Numbered from the stretch's first letter, positions 16,387 to 25,113 are shown. The stretch: DNA of 55,373 bases from Comamonadaceae bacterium (GCA_947450695.1 CANFWV010000016.1:1-55373); one strand, 5' to 3'. Translations and numbers: made by a program. Notes: generated by a model not told the origin, from the sequence alone.

Positions 16387-19300
16387 CGCGGCCACGTGAA
16401 TCGCTTCGCGTTGCGCGCCGTCGCGGATCTGGTGCCGGCAACTGGTGCCGTCTGCGACCACGATGGCGTCGGGTTGTTTGCGCACAGCGGGTAGCAAGCT
16501 GAGCTCGGCCATTTGCATCGAGACCTCGTAATGGCTGGCCTCGTAGCCAAAGCTGCCCGCCATGCCGCAGCAACTCGACTCGATCAGTTCAGGCTTGGCC
16601 CCCGGAATCAGTTTGAGCACGTCGATGATCGGGCTGACCGCACCAAAAGCTTTTTGGTGGCAATGGCCGTGCAGCAAGATGGCTTGGTCGGTGCCTTTGA
16701 GTTTTGACTTGAGCGCGTCGAGCTGACCGGTGGCCGCTTCACGGGCCAGAAATTCTTCAAACAGCAGGGCTTGGTTGCTGATGGTTTGTGCGGCGGGGCC
16801 CAAACCCATCACCAACATCTCATCACGCAGGGTCAACAAGCAAGAGGGTTCCAGCCCGACGATGGCGATGCCTTTTTGGGCGAAGGGCAAGAGCGAGGCG
16901 ACGACTTCAGCGGCCTTGGCTTTGGCTGCGTCGATCATGCCGTTGGCCAGGTAGGTGCGGCCGCAGCACAGGTGCTTGCCATCGGGTTGGGCCTTGGTGG
17001 CCACATGCACGGTGTAGTCAGCAGCTTGCAACACTTGCAAAGCCGCCAGCGCATTGCCCGCCTCGAAGGTGCCGTTGAAGGTGTCAACAAACAGCACCAC
17101 GGGCTTGCTGGCGGTCATCACTTCTTCAAACGTGGCGGTATTGAGTGCGTTGGCCGGAGCGTGGTCATCTTCGGCTTGTGCGGTGGCGCTGGCAAGCTGT
17201 TGCCAAAACGTGTTGCGTTGCCACTTCGGCAGTGTTCGGCGGGCTGAAAAGCCCATGATTTTTTCGCTCAAGCTGGCTAGACCCGGCAGCTTGTCGCGCA
17301 AGTTCAGCAGCGGCGCCAAGCGGCTGGCCCAGTGGGCGTAGTCGGGCAGGCTGGCGATGAGTTTGTCTTTGAGTGTGTAGCCGTGTCGCGCCTTGTAGTG
17401 ATGCAAGAACTCAACCTTCATCTTGGCCATGTCGACGCCGGTCGGGCAGTCGCGTTTACAGCCTTTGCAGCCGACGCATAAATCCAGCGCGTCATGCACC
17501 GCTTGGCTGGTGAAAGCGTCCTCAGGCTTGTCGCTGGTATGTTGGTCTTGGAGCTGCCCTGAGAGCGCCAAGCGCAGCGTGTTGGCGCGGCCGCGTGTCA
17601 GGTGTTTTTCGTCACGTGTCACGCGGTAGCTGGGGCACATGGTGCCTGCGTCAAACTGGCGGCAGTGGCCGTTGTTGTTGCACATCTCGACCGCTTTGGC
17701 CAAGCCTTGGGCCGGGTCGCCTCCGGTTCCGGGAGCGCTGGTGATTTCGGTCAGGGGATTGCTTTGCACGTCCCAGGCGCGCCAGTCGAGCGCGGTCTTG
17801 ATCGGGATGACTTTGTAGCTGGGCGGAAAGCGCATAAGCCGCGTGTCGTCCATTTTGGGCGGATCAATCATGCGTTGCGGGCAGAGCAAATTCAGCGGGT
17901 CCATCGCCTTTTTGATGCTGGCAAAAGCTTGCGTAATTTGCGGACCGAATTGCCACGAAATCCATTCGCCCCGGCACAGTCCGTCGCCGTGTTCGCCGCT
18001 GTAGGCGCCTTTGAATTGGCGCACCAGTGCGGAGGCTTCTTCGGCAATCGAGCGCATCTTGCCAGCGCCATCACGGCGCATGTCCAGAATAGGACGCACG
18101 TGCAATGTGCCGACTGAGGCGTGGGCGTACCAAGTGCCCTTGCTACCGTGGCGTTGAAAGACTTCTGTTAGCGCATCTGTGTACTCGGCCAAGTGTTCCA
18201 GCGGCACGGCGCAGTCTTCGATGAAGCTCACCGGCTTGCCGTCGCCTTTCAGGCTCATCATGATGTTGAGACCAGCCTTGCGGACTTCCCACAGGTTTTT
18301 TTGCGGTGCTTCGTCGATCATTTCGACCACCGAACCGGGCAGGCCAAGGTCGCCCATGAGTTCCACCAACTCGCGCATTTTCGGTAGCAAGTCGGCCTTG
18401 GCGGCGCCTGAAAATTCAACCAATAAAATCGCGTCGGGCTGGCCCAGCAGGGCGGTGCGAACCGTTGGTGCAAAGGCCGGGTTTTGCAGCGACAGCTCGA
18501 TCATGGTGCGGTCCACCAGCTCGACTGCGGACAGGCCGCCGCCGAGTTTGACGATGTGCTGCGCGGCATCCATGGCCGCGTAAAAGGTCGGGAAATTCAC
18601 CACGCCCAAGACCTTGGCGCGTGGCAGTTCGCTGAGTTGCAGCGTCAGGTTTTTGGTCAGCGCCAGCGTGCCTTCGCTGCCGACGAGCAAGTGCGCCAGA
18701 TTGACCGATCCGTCTGTGGTGTAAGGGCGCTCGCTCTGGCTGTCAAAGATGTCGAGGTTGTAGCCGGCGACCCGACGCAAGACCTTGGGCCAGCGGGCGT
18801 TGATGTCGGGTGCGAGTTGCTCGGCCAAGGCGCGTACGTAGTCGCCCAGTTCACGCGACTTGCCGCTGCTGTTGGCATAGTCACCCAGCGTCAGCAGCGT
18901 GCCGTCGGAGGTCCACGCCTGCGCACCCTTCACGTTGTGCACCATGTTGCCGTAGGCAATGCTGCGGCTGCCGCAGGAGTTGTTGCCGGCCATGCCGCCC
19001 AACGTGGCTTGTCCGCTGGTGGAAACATCCACCGGATACCACAGGCCGTGCTTTTTGAGATTGGCGTTCAAGTGGTCGAGCACCAAGCCGGGTTCGACCA
19101 CCGCCATGCGTTCTGCCGGGTCCACCGCCAAGATGTTGCGGACGTACTTGGAATGGTCGATGACGAGCCCAGCGCCGACGGTCTGGCCGCACTGGCTGGT
19201 GCCGCCGCCGCGGGCCACGATGGGCACGCCCATGTCGCGGCAAATCTCCAGCGCGAGCGCGACGTCTTCGCTGCTGCGCGGCACAAAGACGCCGGTTGGC

Positions 19301-19509
19301 TGGCTTTGGTAAATTGAGGCGTCGGTGGCGTAACGGCCACGGTCTGCGGCGGAGAACAGGACCTCGCCTTGGGTGTCGCTGGCCAGTCTTGCCGCCAGCC
19401 GCCCGGCGACTTCATTGCTGGCGCGGGACACCCGGTTGTAGGTGTCGTTGAGGCTGTGCTCGTGAGCCATGGCTTGCTTCGCCACGTGTGCCGGCAGCGG
19501 GGCATTCAT
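16351..19509 (-). CDS. YdiJ-like FAD-linked D-2-hydroxyacid dehydrogenase with Fe-S/CCG domains
   Basis: 1052 residues combining a FAD-binding type 4 domain (about 60-215), a FAD-oxidase C-terminal domain (about 290-560), iron-sulfur cysteines including CVGCKGCKRDCPTG, and a C-terminal CCG region with LCCGRTYLANG and SSCCGMAGSFGYE. The stretch 'MCPSYRVTRDEKHLTRGRANTLR' is characteristic of YdiJ/D-lactate dehydrogenase fusion proteins. These oxidise D-2-hydroxyacids such as D-2-hydroxyglutarate, D-lactate or glycolate and pass electrons to the respiratory chain. Next to a glyoxylate aminotransferase, a glycolate- or related role is plausible but not proven. The start overlaps the GntR regulator stop by four bases, so both are co-transcribed; its 3' end overlaps the Sel1-repeat gene. 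Confidence 0.88.
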   Translation of the reverse strand: MNAPLPAHVAKQAMAHEHSLNDTYNRVSRASNEVAGRLAARLASDTQGEVLFSAADRGRYATDASIYQSQPTGVFVPRSSEDVALALEICRDMGVPIVARGGGTSQCGQTVGAGLVIDHSKYVRNILAVDPAERMAVVEPGLVLDHLNANLKKHGLWYPVDVSTSGQATLGGMAGNNSCGSRSIAYGNMVHNVKGAQAWTSDGTLLTLGDYANSSGKSRELGDYVRALAEQLAPDINARWPKVLRRVAGYNLDIFDSQSERPYTTDGSVNLAHLLVGSEGTLALTKNLTLQLSELPRAKVLGVVNFPTFYAAMDAAQHIVKLGGGLSAVELVDRTMIELSLQNPAFAPTVRTALLGQPDAILLVEFSGAAKADLLPKMRELVELMGDLGLPGSVVEMIDEAPQKNLWEVRKAGLNIMMSLKGDGKPVSFIEDCAVPLEHLAEYTDALTEVFQRHGSKGTWYAHASVGTLHVRPILDMRRDGAGKMRSIAEEASALVRQFKGAYSGEHGDGLCRGEWISWQFGPQITQAFASIKKAMDPLNLLCPQRMIDPPKMDDTRLMRFPPSYKVIPIKTALDWRAWDVQSNPLTEITSAPGTGGDPAQGLAKAVEMCNNNGHCRQFDAGTMCPSYRVTRDEKHLTRGRANTLRLALSGQLQDQHTSDKPEDAFTSQAVHDALDLCVGCKGCKRDCPTGVDMAKMKVEFLHHYKARHGYTLKDKLIASLPDYAHWASRLAPLLNLRDKLPGLASLSEKIMGFSARRTLPKWQRNTFWQQLASATAQAEDDHAPANALNTATFEEVMTASKPVVLFVDTFNGTFEAGNALAALQVLQAADYTVHVATKAQPDGKHLCCGRTYLANGMIDAAKAKAAEVVASLLPFAQKGIAIVGLEPSCLLTLRDEMLVMGLGPAAQTISNQALLFEEFLAREAATGQLDALKSKLKGTDQAILLHGHCHQKAFGAVSPIIDVLKLIPGAKPELIESSCCGMAGSFGYEASHYEVSMQMAELSLLPAVRKQPDAIVVADGTSCRHQIRDGAQREAIHVAALLAGLLPDTVR

Positions 19510-20216
19510 GCCTGGTCTCCTTGGCCGGCTTCACGCTTGAGCTGTTGCTGTAGCAGCTGCGCCATCACCACGTCTCGCTTGTGGTTCAAGTGGTTGAGCA
19601 ACACGGCGCGCATGGCGGCCGGGTTGCGCTGAGTCAGGGCCTCGATCATTTGCTCGTGTTCTTTCATGGCGGCGCCCCATTTGTCGCCGTCTTGGTTGGA
19701 GCGAAAACGCAGCGCTTGCAGCCGCGCATTCACTTGTTGGTAAGTGGCGCTCAGCACCGGGTTTTTGGCGGCGGCATTGATGGCCGCATGAATGGCCGAG
19801 TTGAGCCGGTAATAGGCCGGCAGGTCGCGCCGTGTGTAGGCGGCCAGCATTTCGTAGTGCATGGCTTGGATCTCGGACAACTCGGCGTCGGTGATGCGCT
19901 CAGCGGCGAGTTCGCCAGACTGCGCTTCCAGCCCGGCCATGACTTCAAAGGTGTTGAGCACATCGGCTTGGCTCAGCTCGACGGCTATCGCACCACGGTT
20001 CGGCAGCAGTTCAACCAAGCCTTCAGCCGCCAGCATCTTGATGGCCTCGCGCAAGGGCGTCCGCGAGACGTTCAGGACCTCGCTGAGTTCGCGCTCGTTG
20101 AGTTTCGCGCCCGGAGCGATGCGGCTTTCTACCAGCATTTCACGCAGGCGCAACGCCACTTGCTCATGCAGGGCGGCTCGGGGGGTGGGGTGGATGGGAA
20201 TGATTTTAGCGCTCAT
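19506..20216 (-). CDS. GntR-family transcriptional regulator, FCD (FadR) subfamily
   Basis: 236 residues: a winged helix-turn-helix at about residues 15-80 (LNERELSEVLNVSRTPLREAIKMLAAEGLVE) and an all-helical FCD ligand-binding domain (about 90-215). FCD regulators usually repress catabolic genes and are released by a carboxylic acid. The two palindromes in the adjoining divergent promoter region are the obvious targets, so it probably represses itself, the co-transcribed dehydrogenase and the divergent aminotransferase. No Shine-Dalgarno sequence precedes the ATG, and the predicted transcription start falls almost on it, so a leaderless mRNA is possible. Confidence 0.9.
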   Translation of the reverse strand: MSAKIIPIHPTPRAALHEQVALRLREMLVESRIAPGAKLNERELSEVLNVSRTPLREAIKMLAAEGLVELLPNRGAIAVELSQADVLNTFEVMAGLEAQSGELAAERITDAELSEIQAMHYEMLAAYTRRDLPAYYRLNSAIHAAINAAAKNPVLSATYQQVNARLQALRFRSNQDGDKWGAAMKEHEQMIEALTQRNPAAMRAVLLNHLNHKRDVVMAQLLQQQLKREAGQGDQA

Positions 20217-20222
20217 GGTGAA

Positions 20223-20238
20223 ATTTTGTATGCAAAAT
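20223..20238. promoter_or_regulatory. Operator 1 of the GntR/FCD regulator (inferred)
   Basis: ATTTTG-TATG-CAAAAT, a near-perfect 16-base palindrome. It lies between the -35 and over the -10 of the predicted minus-strand promoter of the regulator. TTGTATGCAA fits the general TnGTnnnACnA-like form of FCD-type operators only loosely. Binding by the neighbouring regulator is inferred. Confidence 0.65.
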
Positions 20239-20251
20239 TGAGGGTTGTCAA
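20223..20251 (-). promoter_or_regulatory. Predicted promoter of the GntR-dehydrogenase operon
   Basis: On the minus strand a consensus -35 TTGACA (plus-strand 20246-20251) is followed after 17 bases by CAAAAT (20223-20228) as -10. Operator 1 fills the spacer and -10. Transcription would begin within a base or two of the regulator ATG at 20216. Confidence 0.5.
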
Positions 20252-20286
20252 TTCCACGTTTGTCCGTTAATAACGGGTCAATCCTC

Positions 20287-20315
20287 TTGACAAAGTAATT
20301 TTGTATGCAAAAAAT
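20287..20315 (+). promoter_or_regulatory. Predicted promoter of the aminotransferase operon
   Basis: A consensus -35 TTGACA (20287-20292) and AAAAAT (20310-20315) 17 bases downstream as a weak -10. Operator 2 fills the spacer. A ribosome-binding site GGAG (20330-20333) precedes the ATG at 20342. Confidence 0.55.
20298..20313. promoter_or_regulatory. Operator 2 of the GntR/FCD regulator (inferred)
   Basis: ATTTTGTATGCAAAAA repeats operator 1 with a single terminal change, in the same orientation and 75 bases away. It sits between the -35 and -10 of the plus-strand promoter, a position that would block RNA polymerase. Confidence 0.65.
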
Positions 20316-20341
20316 AGCGATTCATTCACGGAGTCCTTCCC

Positions 20342-21562
20342 ATGCTGACACTTGACTTTCACCCCACCGGCCGCCACTTCTTGCAAATCCCCGGTCCTTC
20401 ACCGGTCCCTGACCGCGTGTTGCGCGCCATGAGCTACCCGACCATTGACCACCGGGGTCCTGAGTTCGGGGTGCTCGGGCTCAAGGTGCTGGCCGACGTT
20501 CAGGCGATCTTTAAAACCCGGCAGCCGGTGATCATTTACCCAGCCTCCGGCACGGGTGCTTGGGAGGCTGCTTTGGTCAACACCTTGAGCGCCGGCGACC
20601 ATGTGTTGATGTACGAAACCGGCCACTTTGCCGCGCTGTGGAACAAGCTCGCCGTGCGGCTCGGCCTGAAGACCGAAGAGATGGGCTTGCCCGGCCCAGA
20701 CGCTTGGCGGCACGGCGTTCGTGCCGATCTAATTGAAGAGCGGCTGAAGGCTGACACAGCCCACAGCATCAAGGCGGTGTGCGTCGTGCACAACGAAACC
20801 TCCACGGGCGTGACCAGCAACATCGCTGCTGTGCGCAAAGCCATCGACGCCGCCAAGCACCCGGCGCTGCTGTTGGTGGACACCATCTCGGGTCTGGGCT
20901 CTGCCGATTACCGCCACGACGACTGGGGTGTGGACGTCAGCATCAGCGGTTCGCAAAAAGGCCTGATGCTGCCACCAGGCATTAGCTTCAACGCGCTCTC
21001 GGTCAAGGCCATCGAAGCCAGCAAAAAAGCCACGTTGCCAAAGGCTTTCTGGGCTTGGGACGAGATCATCGAGATGAACAAAACCGGCTTCTGGCCGACC
21101 ACGCCCAACACCAATTTGCTCTATGCCTTGAGCGAAGCCTGCGACATGCTGTTAGAGAACGGGCTGGACGCCGTGTTTGCGCGTCACCTGCGTTGGGCCG
21201 AAGGCGTGCGCTCCGCGGTCAGGGCTTGGGGCTTGCAGATCCAATGTGCGGACGCGGCTGTGTATTCGCCGATCCTGACCGGCGTGATGACGCCTGAAGG
21301 CGTTGACGCTGACGCCGTCCGCAAGATCATCCATGAGCGTTTTGACTGCTCGCTGGGGACCGGTCTGGGCAAGATCAAAGGCAAGATGTTCCGCATCGGC
21401 CACTTGGGTGACAGCAATGATTTGACGTTGATCGCGGCGCTGGCCGGTTGCGAAATGGGTCTGAAGCTGGCCGGCGTCAAGCTTGCAGGCTCGGGCGTGC
21501 AGGCGGCGATGGATTATTTTTCAAGCCACGCGGCAGCCGTGCAGATTCGCAAAGCAGCTTGA
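20342..21562 (+). CDS. Class V PLP-dependent aminotransferase, serine-glyoxylate aminotransferase type
   Basis: 406 residues. The N-terminal 'GRHFLQIPGPSPVPDRVLRAMSYPTIDHRGPEF' is characteristic of serine-glyoxylate/alanine-glyoxylate aminotransferases. The PLP-contacting aspartate is D180 (LLLVDTISGLGS) and the Schiff-base lysine is K206 in SGSQKGLMLPPG. Such enzymes convert glyoxylate plus serine to glycine plus hydroxypyruvate; related class V enzymes use alanine or ureidoglycine as donor. Regulated together with a D-2-hydroxyacid dehydrogenase across a shared operator region, it may handle glyoxylate made by that enzyme. Donor specificity cannot be read from the sequence. Confidence 0.85.
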   Translation: MLTLDFHPTGRHFLQIPGPSPVPDRVLRAMSYPTIDHRGPEFGVLGLKVLADVQAIFKTRQPVIIYPASGTGAWEAALVNTLSAGDHVLMYETGHFAALWNKLAVRLGLKTEEMGLPGPDAWRHGVRADLIEERLKADTAHSIKAVCVVHNETSTGVTSNIAAVRKAIDAAKHPALLLVDTISGLGSADYRHDDWGVDVSISGSQKGLMLPPGISFNALSVKAIEASKKATLPKAFWAWDEIIEMNKTGFWPTTPNTNLLYALSEACDMLLENGLDAVFARHLRWAEGVRSAVRAWGLQIQCADAAVYSPILTGVMTPEGVDADAVRKIIHERFDCSLGTGLGKIKGKMFRIGHLGDSNDLTLIAALAGCEMGLKLAGVKLAGSGVQAAMDYFSSHAAAVQIRKAA

Positions 21563-21578
21563 GGCGTATGCCCCAAAA

Positions 21579-21625
21579 CCCCGTCACGGCGTGCGATGAC
21601 GGGGCGCGCTTCGCTCGCGATGACG
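21579..21625. repeat. REP-like palindromic extragenic element
   Basis: CCCCGTCA (21579-21586) pairs perfectly with TGACGGGG (21597-21604) around a 10-base loop, and GCGATGACG occurs twice (21593-21601 and 21617-21625). On the minus strand the second half reads CGTCATCGCGAGCGAAGCG, like a class of short GC-rich extragenic repeats found in many bacteria. It lies between the aminotransferase and the Bug gene and may act as an mRNA-stabilising hairpin. It has no T-tract, so it is not a good intrinsic terminator. Confidence 0.5.
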
Positions 21626-21649
21626 ATAAATAACCCAAAGGAGACAAGC

Positions 21650-22627
21650 ATGCAACGCAGAACTTTTGTGAGTAGCGCCGTCGCGGGGGCGGCTTTGGTG
21701 GCCGCGCCGATGTTGAAGGCGCAAACCCTGCCGAATGGGCCGATTCGCATCATTGTCGGGTTCCCGCCGGGTGGTGGCACCGACGCACTGGCGCGCGTTG
21801 TCGGCCAAAAGCTCTCGGTCATGTGGAACATCTCCATCATCATCGACAACAAGGCCGGTGCTGCGGGTGTCATCGCGGCCGACTACGTTTCCAAGCAAGC
21901 CAGCGACGGCAACACCTTGCTCATGGCGCACATCAATAGCCACGCGCTGGCGCCCAGCTTGGTGCCCAAGCTGGGTTACGTGGTAGAGCGGGACTTTGTG
22001 CCGATTGCGTTGGTGGGCGTCACGCCGAATCTGCTGATTTGTAACGAGTCTCAGCCGGCCAAAAACGTCAAAGATCTGGTGGAGTTGTGCAAAAAAATGC
22101 CAGGTGAAATTAGTTTTGCTTCTGCTGGTGGTGGCTCGGCCCAGCACCTCGCGCTTGAAATGTTCAAGCTGCGAGCCGGCATTGACGCCCTGCATGTGCC
22201 CTATAAAGGCTCGGGCCCAGCCCTGGTTGACCTGATCGGGGGTCAGGTGAATTACTGCTTTGAAACCATGACCTCAGCCACGCCGCATGTCAAAAGTGGC
22301 AAGGCGATTGCGATCGCGCAAACCCGCACCAAACGCGCCAAAGGTCACCCGACTGTGCCGACCATGCACGAGTCCGGATTCCCGGGTTTTGACGCCACCA
22401 CTTGGTACGGTTTGGTGGGGCCGGGCAAGTTGCCGCAGGCCATGGCCAAGCGCATGAACGAAGACATCAACCGTGTCATGGCGATGTCCGACGTGATGGA
22501 GAAGTTTGAGCAATACGGTGCGGAAGACGGTGGCGGTTCGACCGAGCGTTTTGCCGAGTTCATCAAAATCGAACAAGCCAAATGGGCCAAGGTGATCAAA
22601 GAAGCCAAGGTCACGACGGCAGGTTGA
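21650..22627 (+). CDS. Bug-family periplasmic solute-binding protein (tripartite tricarboxylate transporter type)
   Basis: A strong ribosome-binding site AAAGGAG (21637-21643) identifies ATG 21650, giving 325 residues. The signal peptide begins MQRRTFVSS and ends near LKAQ, with a twin-arginine pair. Family motifs are present: PIRIIVGFPPGGGTDALARVV at the start of the mature protein, 'KAGAAGVIAADYVSKQASDGNTLL', and VPYKGSGPALVDLIGGQVNY. Bug proteins bind small carboxylates or amides for TctAB-type permeases or for sensing. No TctA/TctB genes are in the window. The gene follows the glyoxylate aminotransferase and probably shares its promoter. Confidence 0.9.
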   Translation: MQRRTFVSSAVAGAALVAAPMLKAQTLPNGPIRIIVGFPPGGGTDALARVVGQKLSVMWNISIIIDNKAGAAGVIAADYVSKQASDGNTLLMAHINSHALAPSLVPKLGYVVERDFVPIALVGVTPNLLICNESQPAKNVKDLVELCKKMPGEISFASAGGGSAQHLALEMFKLRAGIDALHVPYKGSGPALVDLIGGQVNYCFETMTSATPHVKSGKAIAIAQTRTKRAKGHPTVPTMHESGFPGFDATTWYGLVGPGKLPQAMAKRMNEDINRVMAMSDVMEKFEQYGAEDGGGSTERFAEFIKIEQAKWAKVIKEAKVTTAG

Positions 22628-22663
22628 TCCACTTCGCGCCTGAGCTTGCGCTAACATTAAAGT

Positions 22664-22697
22664 CCGGCATCGTTTTATAGTGATGCCGGCTTTTTTT
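22664..22697 (+). terminator. Intrinsic terminator after the Bug gene
   Basis: CCGGCATC (22664-22671) pairs perfectly with GATGCCGG (22682-22689) around a 10-base loop and is followed by C and seven T (22691-22697). It closes the aminotransferase-Bug operon and separates it from the molybdoenzyme gene. Confidence 0.9.
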
Positions 22698-22705
22698 ATT
22701 TCCGG

Positions 22706-25111
22706 TTGGTGCCTTTTTTGGCACCCGCTACGACAACTTTTGGATTTGCCTTGACGTCAAGCACCTCATTCCCTGCTGATACCTCATTTTCATCATCCAA
22801 CGCCGAGTCGCCCGCCCGCTTTGGCAGTGGTCAGTCTGTCAAGCGTCTTGAAGACGACAAGCTGCTGGTCGGCACCGGCCAGTTCACGGCTGACGTCAAC
22901 CCTGACGACCAGGTTCACATTTACTTTTTGCGCTCGCCGTACCCGCACGCTCGGATTGTTTCGCTCGACAGCACGGCCGCTTCGGCCATGCCTGGTGTGC
23001 TGAAAATTGTCACCGGTGCTGATTTGGTGGCGGCTGGCGTTAAGCCGATTCCAGGCTCTGCGTTCAAACGGATCGACCCTCTGCCTTGCGCGGCCCCTGA
23101 TCGCCGTGCGCTGGCGCACGAAAGGGTGCGCTTTGTGGGTGAGGCGGTGGTTGCTGTGGTGGCCCTCACGCTGGAGCAAGCCCGTGATGCTGCCGAGGCG
23201 ATTGAGATTGATTACGCCGAGCTGCCGGTGCTGGTGAACGTCGACGACGCCACAGCCGCAGACGCGCCTGTGTTGAACGACAACGCGGTGGACAACATTG
23301 CCGGAGAAACGCGGTACGGCAGCGTACAGGCCACCGCCGAGGCTTTTTCCAAGGCCGCGCATGTGGTCAAGCTGGACGTGGTGAACCAACGGCTGTCGGC
23401 GCTGAGTCTGGAGCCACGCACGGTGTTGGCGGCCGCTGATCCGGTGACCGGGCGCTTGACGATTCGCTTGAGCTCACAAATGCCGTCGGGCTTGCGCAAT
23501 TCCGTGTGCGACTTGATGGGGATGGCGCGCGCCGATGTGCGCGTGGTGGTGGGCGATGTGGGGGGCGGCTTCGGCATGAAAACCGGTATCTACCCTGAAG
23601 ACCTGACGATTGCTTTTTGCGCCCGAGCGTTGAAGCGGCCGATCAAGTGGGTGGCTGACCGCAGCGAAGAATTCATCTCTGCGCTGCATGGCCGCGATTT
23701 GCAGACGCAAGCTGAGCTGGCGCTTGACGCCACGGGCAAAATTCTTGCGCTGCGTGTCGCCTCTAAGGCCAATGTGGGTGCCTACCCCACCGGCACCGGC
23801 GCCGCCATTCAGCTCCTGATTGGCCCCTGGGTGCAGACCAGTGTCTATGACATCCAGACCATCGACTTCCATTTCAAGGCGGTGCTGACCAACACCTCAC
23901 CGACAGGCGCTTACCGCGGTGCGGGTCGTCCCGAGGCGATCTTCAGCATGGAGCGTTTGATGGACGAGGCCGCGCGGCAGACCGGCATTGACCGCGTGGC
24001 ACTGCGCCGTCGCAACTTCATCACGCCAGCGCAAATGCCCTACAAAAACCCGATGGGTCAGACCTACGACTGCGGCCAGTTTGAATCCATCATGGACCAA
24101 GCTTTGGTGCTGGCCGACTGGTCTGGCTTTGCGGCGCGCGCCGCAGACTCGGCTCAGCGCGGTTTGCTGCGTGGCCAAGGCATCTCTACTTTCTTGGAGT
24201 GGACGGGTGGCAACGCGCTCGAGGAAACCGTCACCGTGGCCGTTCAAGCCGACGGCATGATCGAGGTTTTCTCTGCCGTCAATGGCATGGGGCAGGGCAT
24301 CTTGACCTCGCTCGCGCAATTGGTGGTGGACGCGTTTGGTGTGCCGATTGAGCAAGTCCGCGTGGTCCTTGGCGACACCGACCGCGGCGACGGTTTTGGC
24401 AGCGCTGGTTCGCGCTCGCTGTTCACCGGTGGCTCGGCCATGCGGGTCGGCGCTGACCGCACTATTGCTGAAGCCAAGCGTCTGGCAGCGCTTGAATTCG
24501 AAGCCTCTGCTGCAGACATCGAGTACCGCAATGGTCGACTGCAAGTGATTGGGACGGACCTGAGCACCGACATTTTTGCGCTGGCCGGCCGGCAATCTGA
24601 GCAACGCATCTTCATGAACTCGACCTCGGCGGCGAGCGGACCAAGTTGGCCCAACGGTTGCCACATCAGCGAGGTTGAAATTGACCCGATGACGGGTCAG
24701 GTGGCGGTGGTGGCGTATGCCTCCGTCAACGATGTGGGCCGGGTCGTGAACCCGATGATCGTGCGCGGTCAACTTGACGGCGGCGCTGTGCAGGGCATTG
24801 GCCAAGCGCTGTACGAGCGAGTGGTTTATGACCGTGAAACGGGTCAGCCCTTGACCGGCAGTCTGATGGACTATGTGGCACCACGCGCTGAAGATGCGCC
24901 GGTTTTCAAAACCGAGATGGACACCTCCGTGCCGTGTTTGAACAACCCACTCGGCGTCAAAGGCGTGGGCGAACTCGGCACCATTGGCGCTGGCCCGACC
25001 GTGGTCAATGCCGTGGCTGATGCGCTGGCCCGCGCCGGCATGCCGGCCAAAGCACCGCTGCTGCAAATGCCTTTGTCTTCAGCCCGGATGTGGGCGTTGA
25101 TGCAAAGCTGA
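22706..25111 (+). CDS. Xanthine dehydrogenase-family molybdopterin-binding large subunit (CoxL form II-like)
   Basis: About 800 residues. The N-terminal a/b-hammerhead domain begins at RFGSGQSVKRLEDDKLLVGTG. Molybdopterin-binding motifs include GGGFGMKTG, AYRGAGRPEA (the form II, non-CO-dehydrogenase version of the active-site loop), and GVGELGTIGAGP near the C-terminus, whose glutamate (E756 from the first possible start) is the catalytic base. It should hydroxylate an aldehyde or N-heterocycle. The partner FAD and [2Fe-2S] subunits are absent from the window. The start is uncertain: TTG 22706, GTG 22709 or TTG 22751 are all possible and none has a strong ribosome-binding site. It converges tail-to-tail with the IclR gene, two bases apart. 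Confidence 0.87.
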   Translation: MVPFLAPATTTFGFALTSSTSFPADTSFSSSNAESPARFGSGQSVKRLEDDKLLVGTGQFTADVNPDDQVHIYFLRSPYPHARIVSLDSTAASAMPGVLKIVTGADLVAAGVKPIPGSAFKRIDPLPCAAPDRRALAHERVRFVGEAVVAVVALTLEQARDAAEAIEIDYAELPVLVNVDDATAADAPVLNDNAVDNIAGETRYGSVQATAEAFSKAAHVVKLDVVNQRLSALSLEPRTVLAAADPVTGRLTIRLSSQMPSGLRNSVCDLMGMARADVRVVVGDVGGGFGMKTGIYPEDLTIAFCARALKRPIKWVADRSEEFISALHGRDLQTQAELALDATGKILALRVASKANVGAYPTGTGAAIQLLIGPWVQTSVYDIQTIDFHFKAVLTNTSPTGAYRGAGRPEAIFSMERLMDEAARQTGIDRVALRRRNFITPAQMPYKNPMGQTYDCGQFESIMDQALVLADWSGFAARAADSAQRGLLRGQGISTFLEWTGGNALEETVTVAVQADGMIEVFSAVNGMGQGILTSLAQLVVDAFGVPIEQVRVVLGDTDRGDGFGSAGSRSLFTGGSAMRVGADRTIAEAKRLAALEFEASAADIEYRNGRLQVIGTDLSTDIFALAGRQSEQRIFMNSTSAASGPSWPNGCHISEVEIDPMTGQVAVVAYASVNDVGRVVNPMIVRGQLDGGAVQGIGQALYERVVYDRETGQPLTGSLMDYVAPRAEDAPVFKTEMDTSVPCLNNPLGVKGVGELGTIGAGPTVVNAVADALARAGMPAKAPLLQMPLSSARMWALMQS

Positions 25112-25113
25112 GC

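Noticed and set aside
23897..25066. 389-residue open frame antisense to the molybdopterin subunit gene
   Set aside because: It is rich in R, H and Q, matches no family, and lies opposite a gene with clear motifs; long antisense frames are expected in GC-rich coding DNA.
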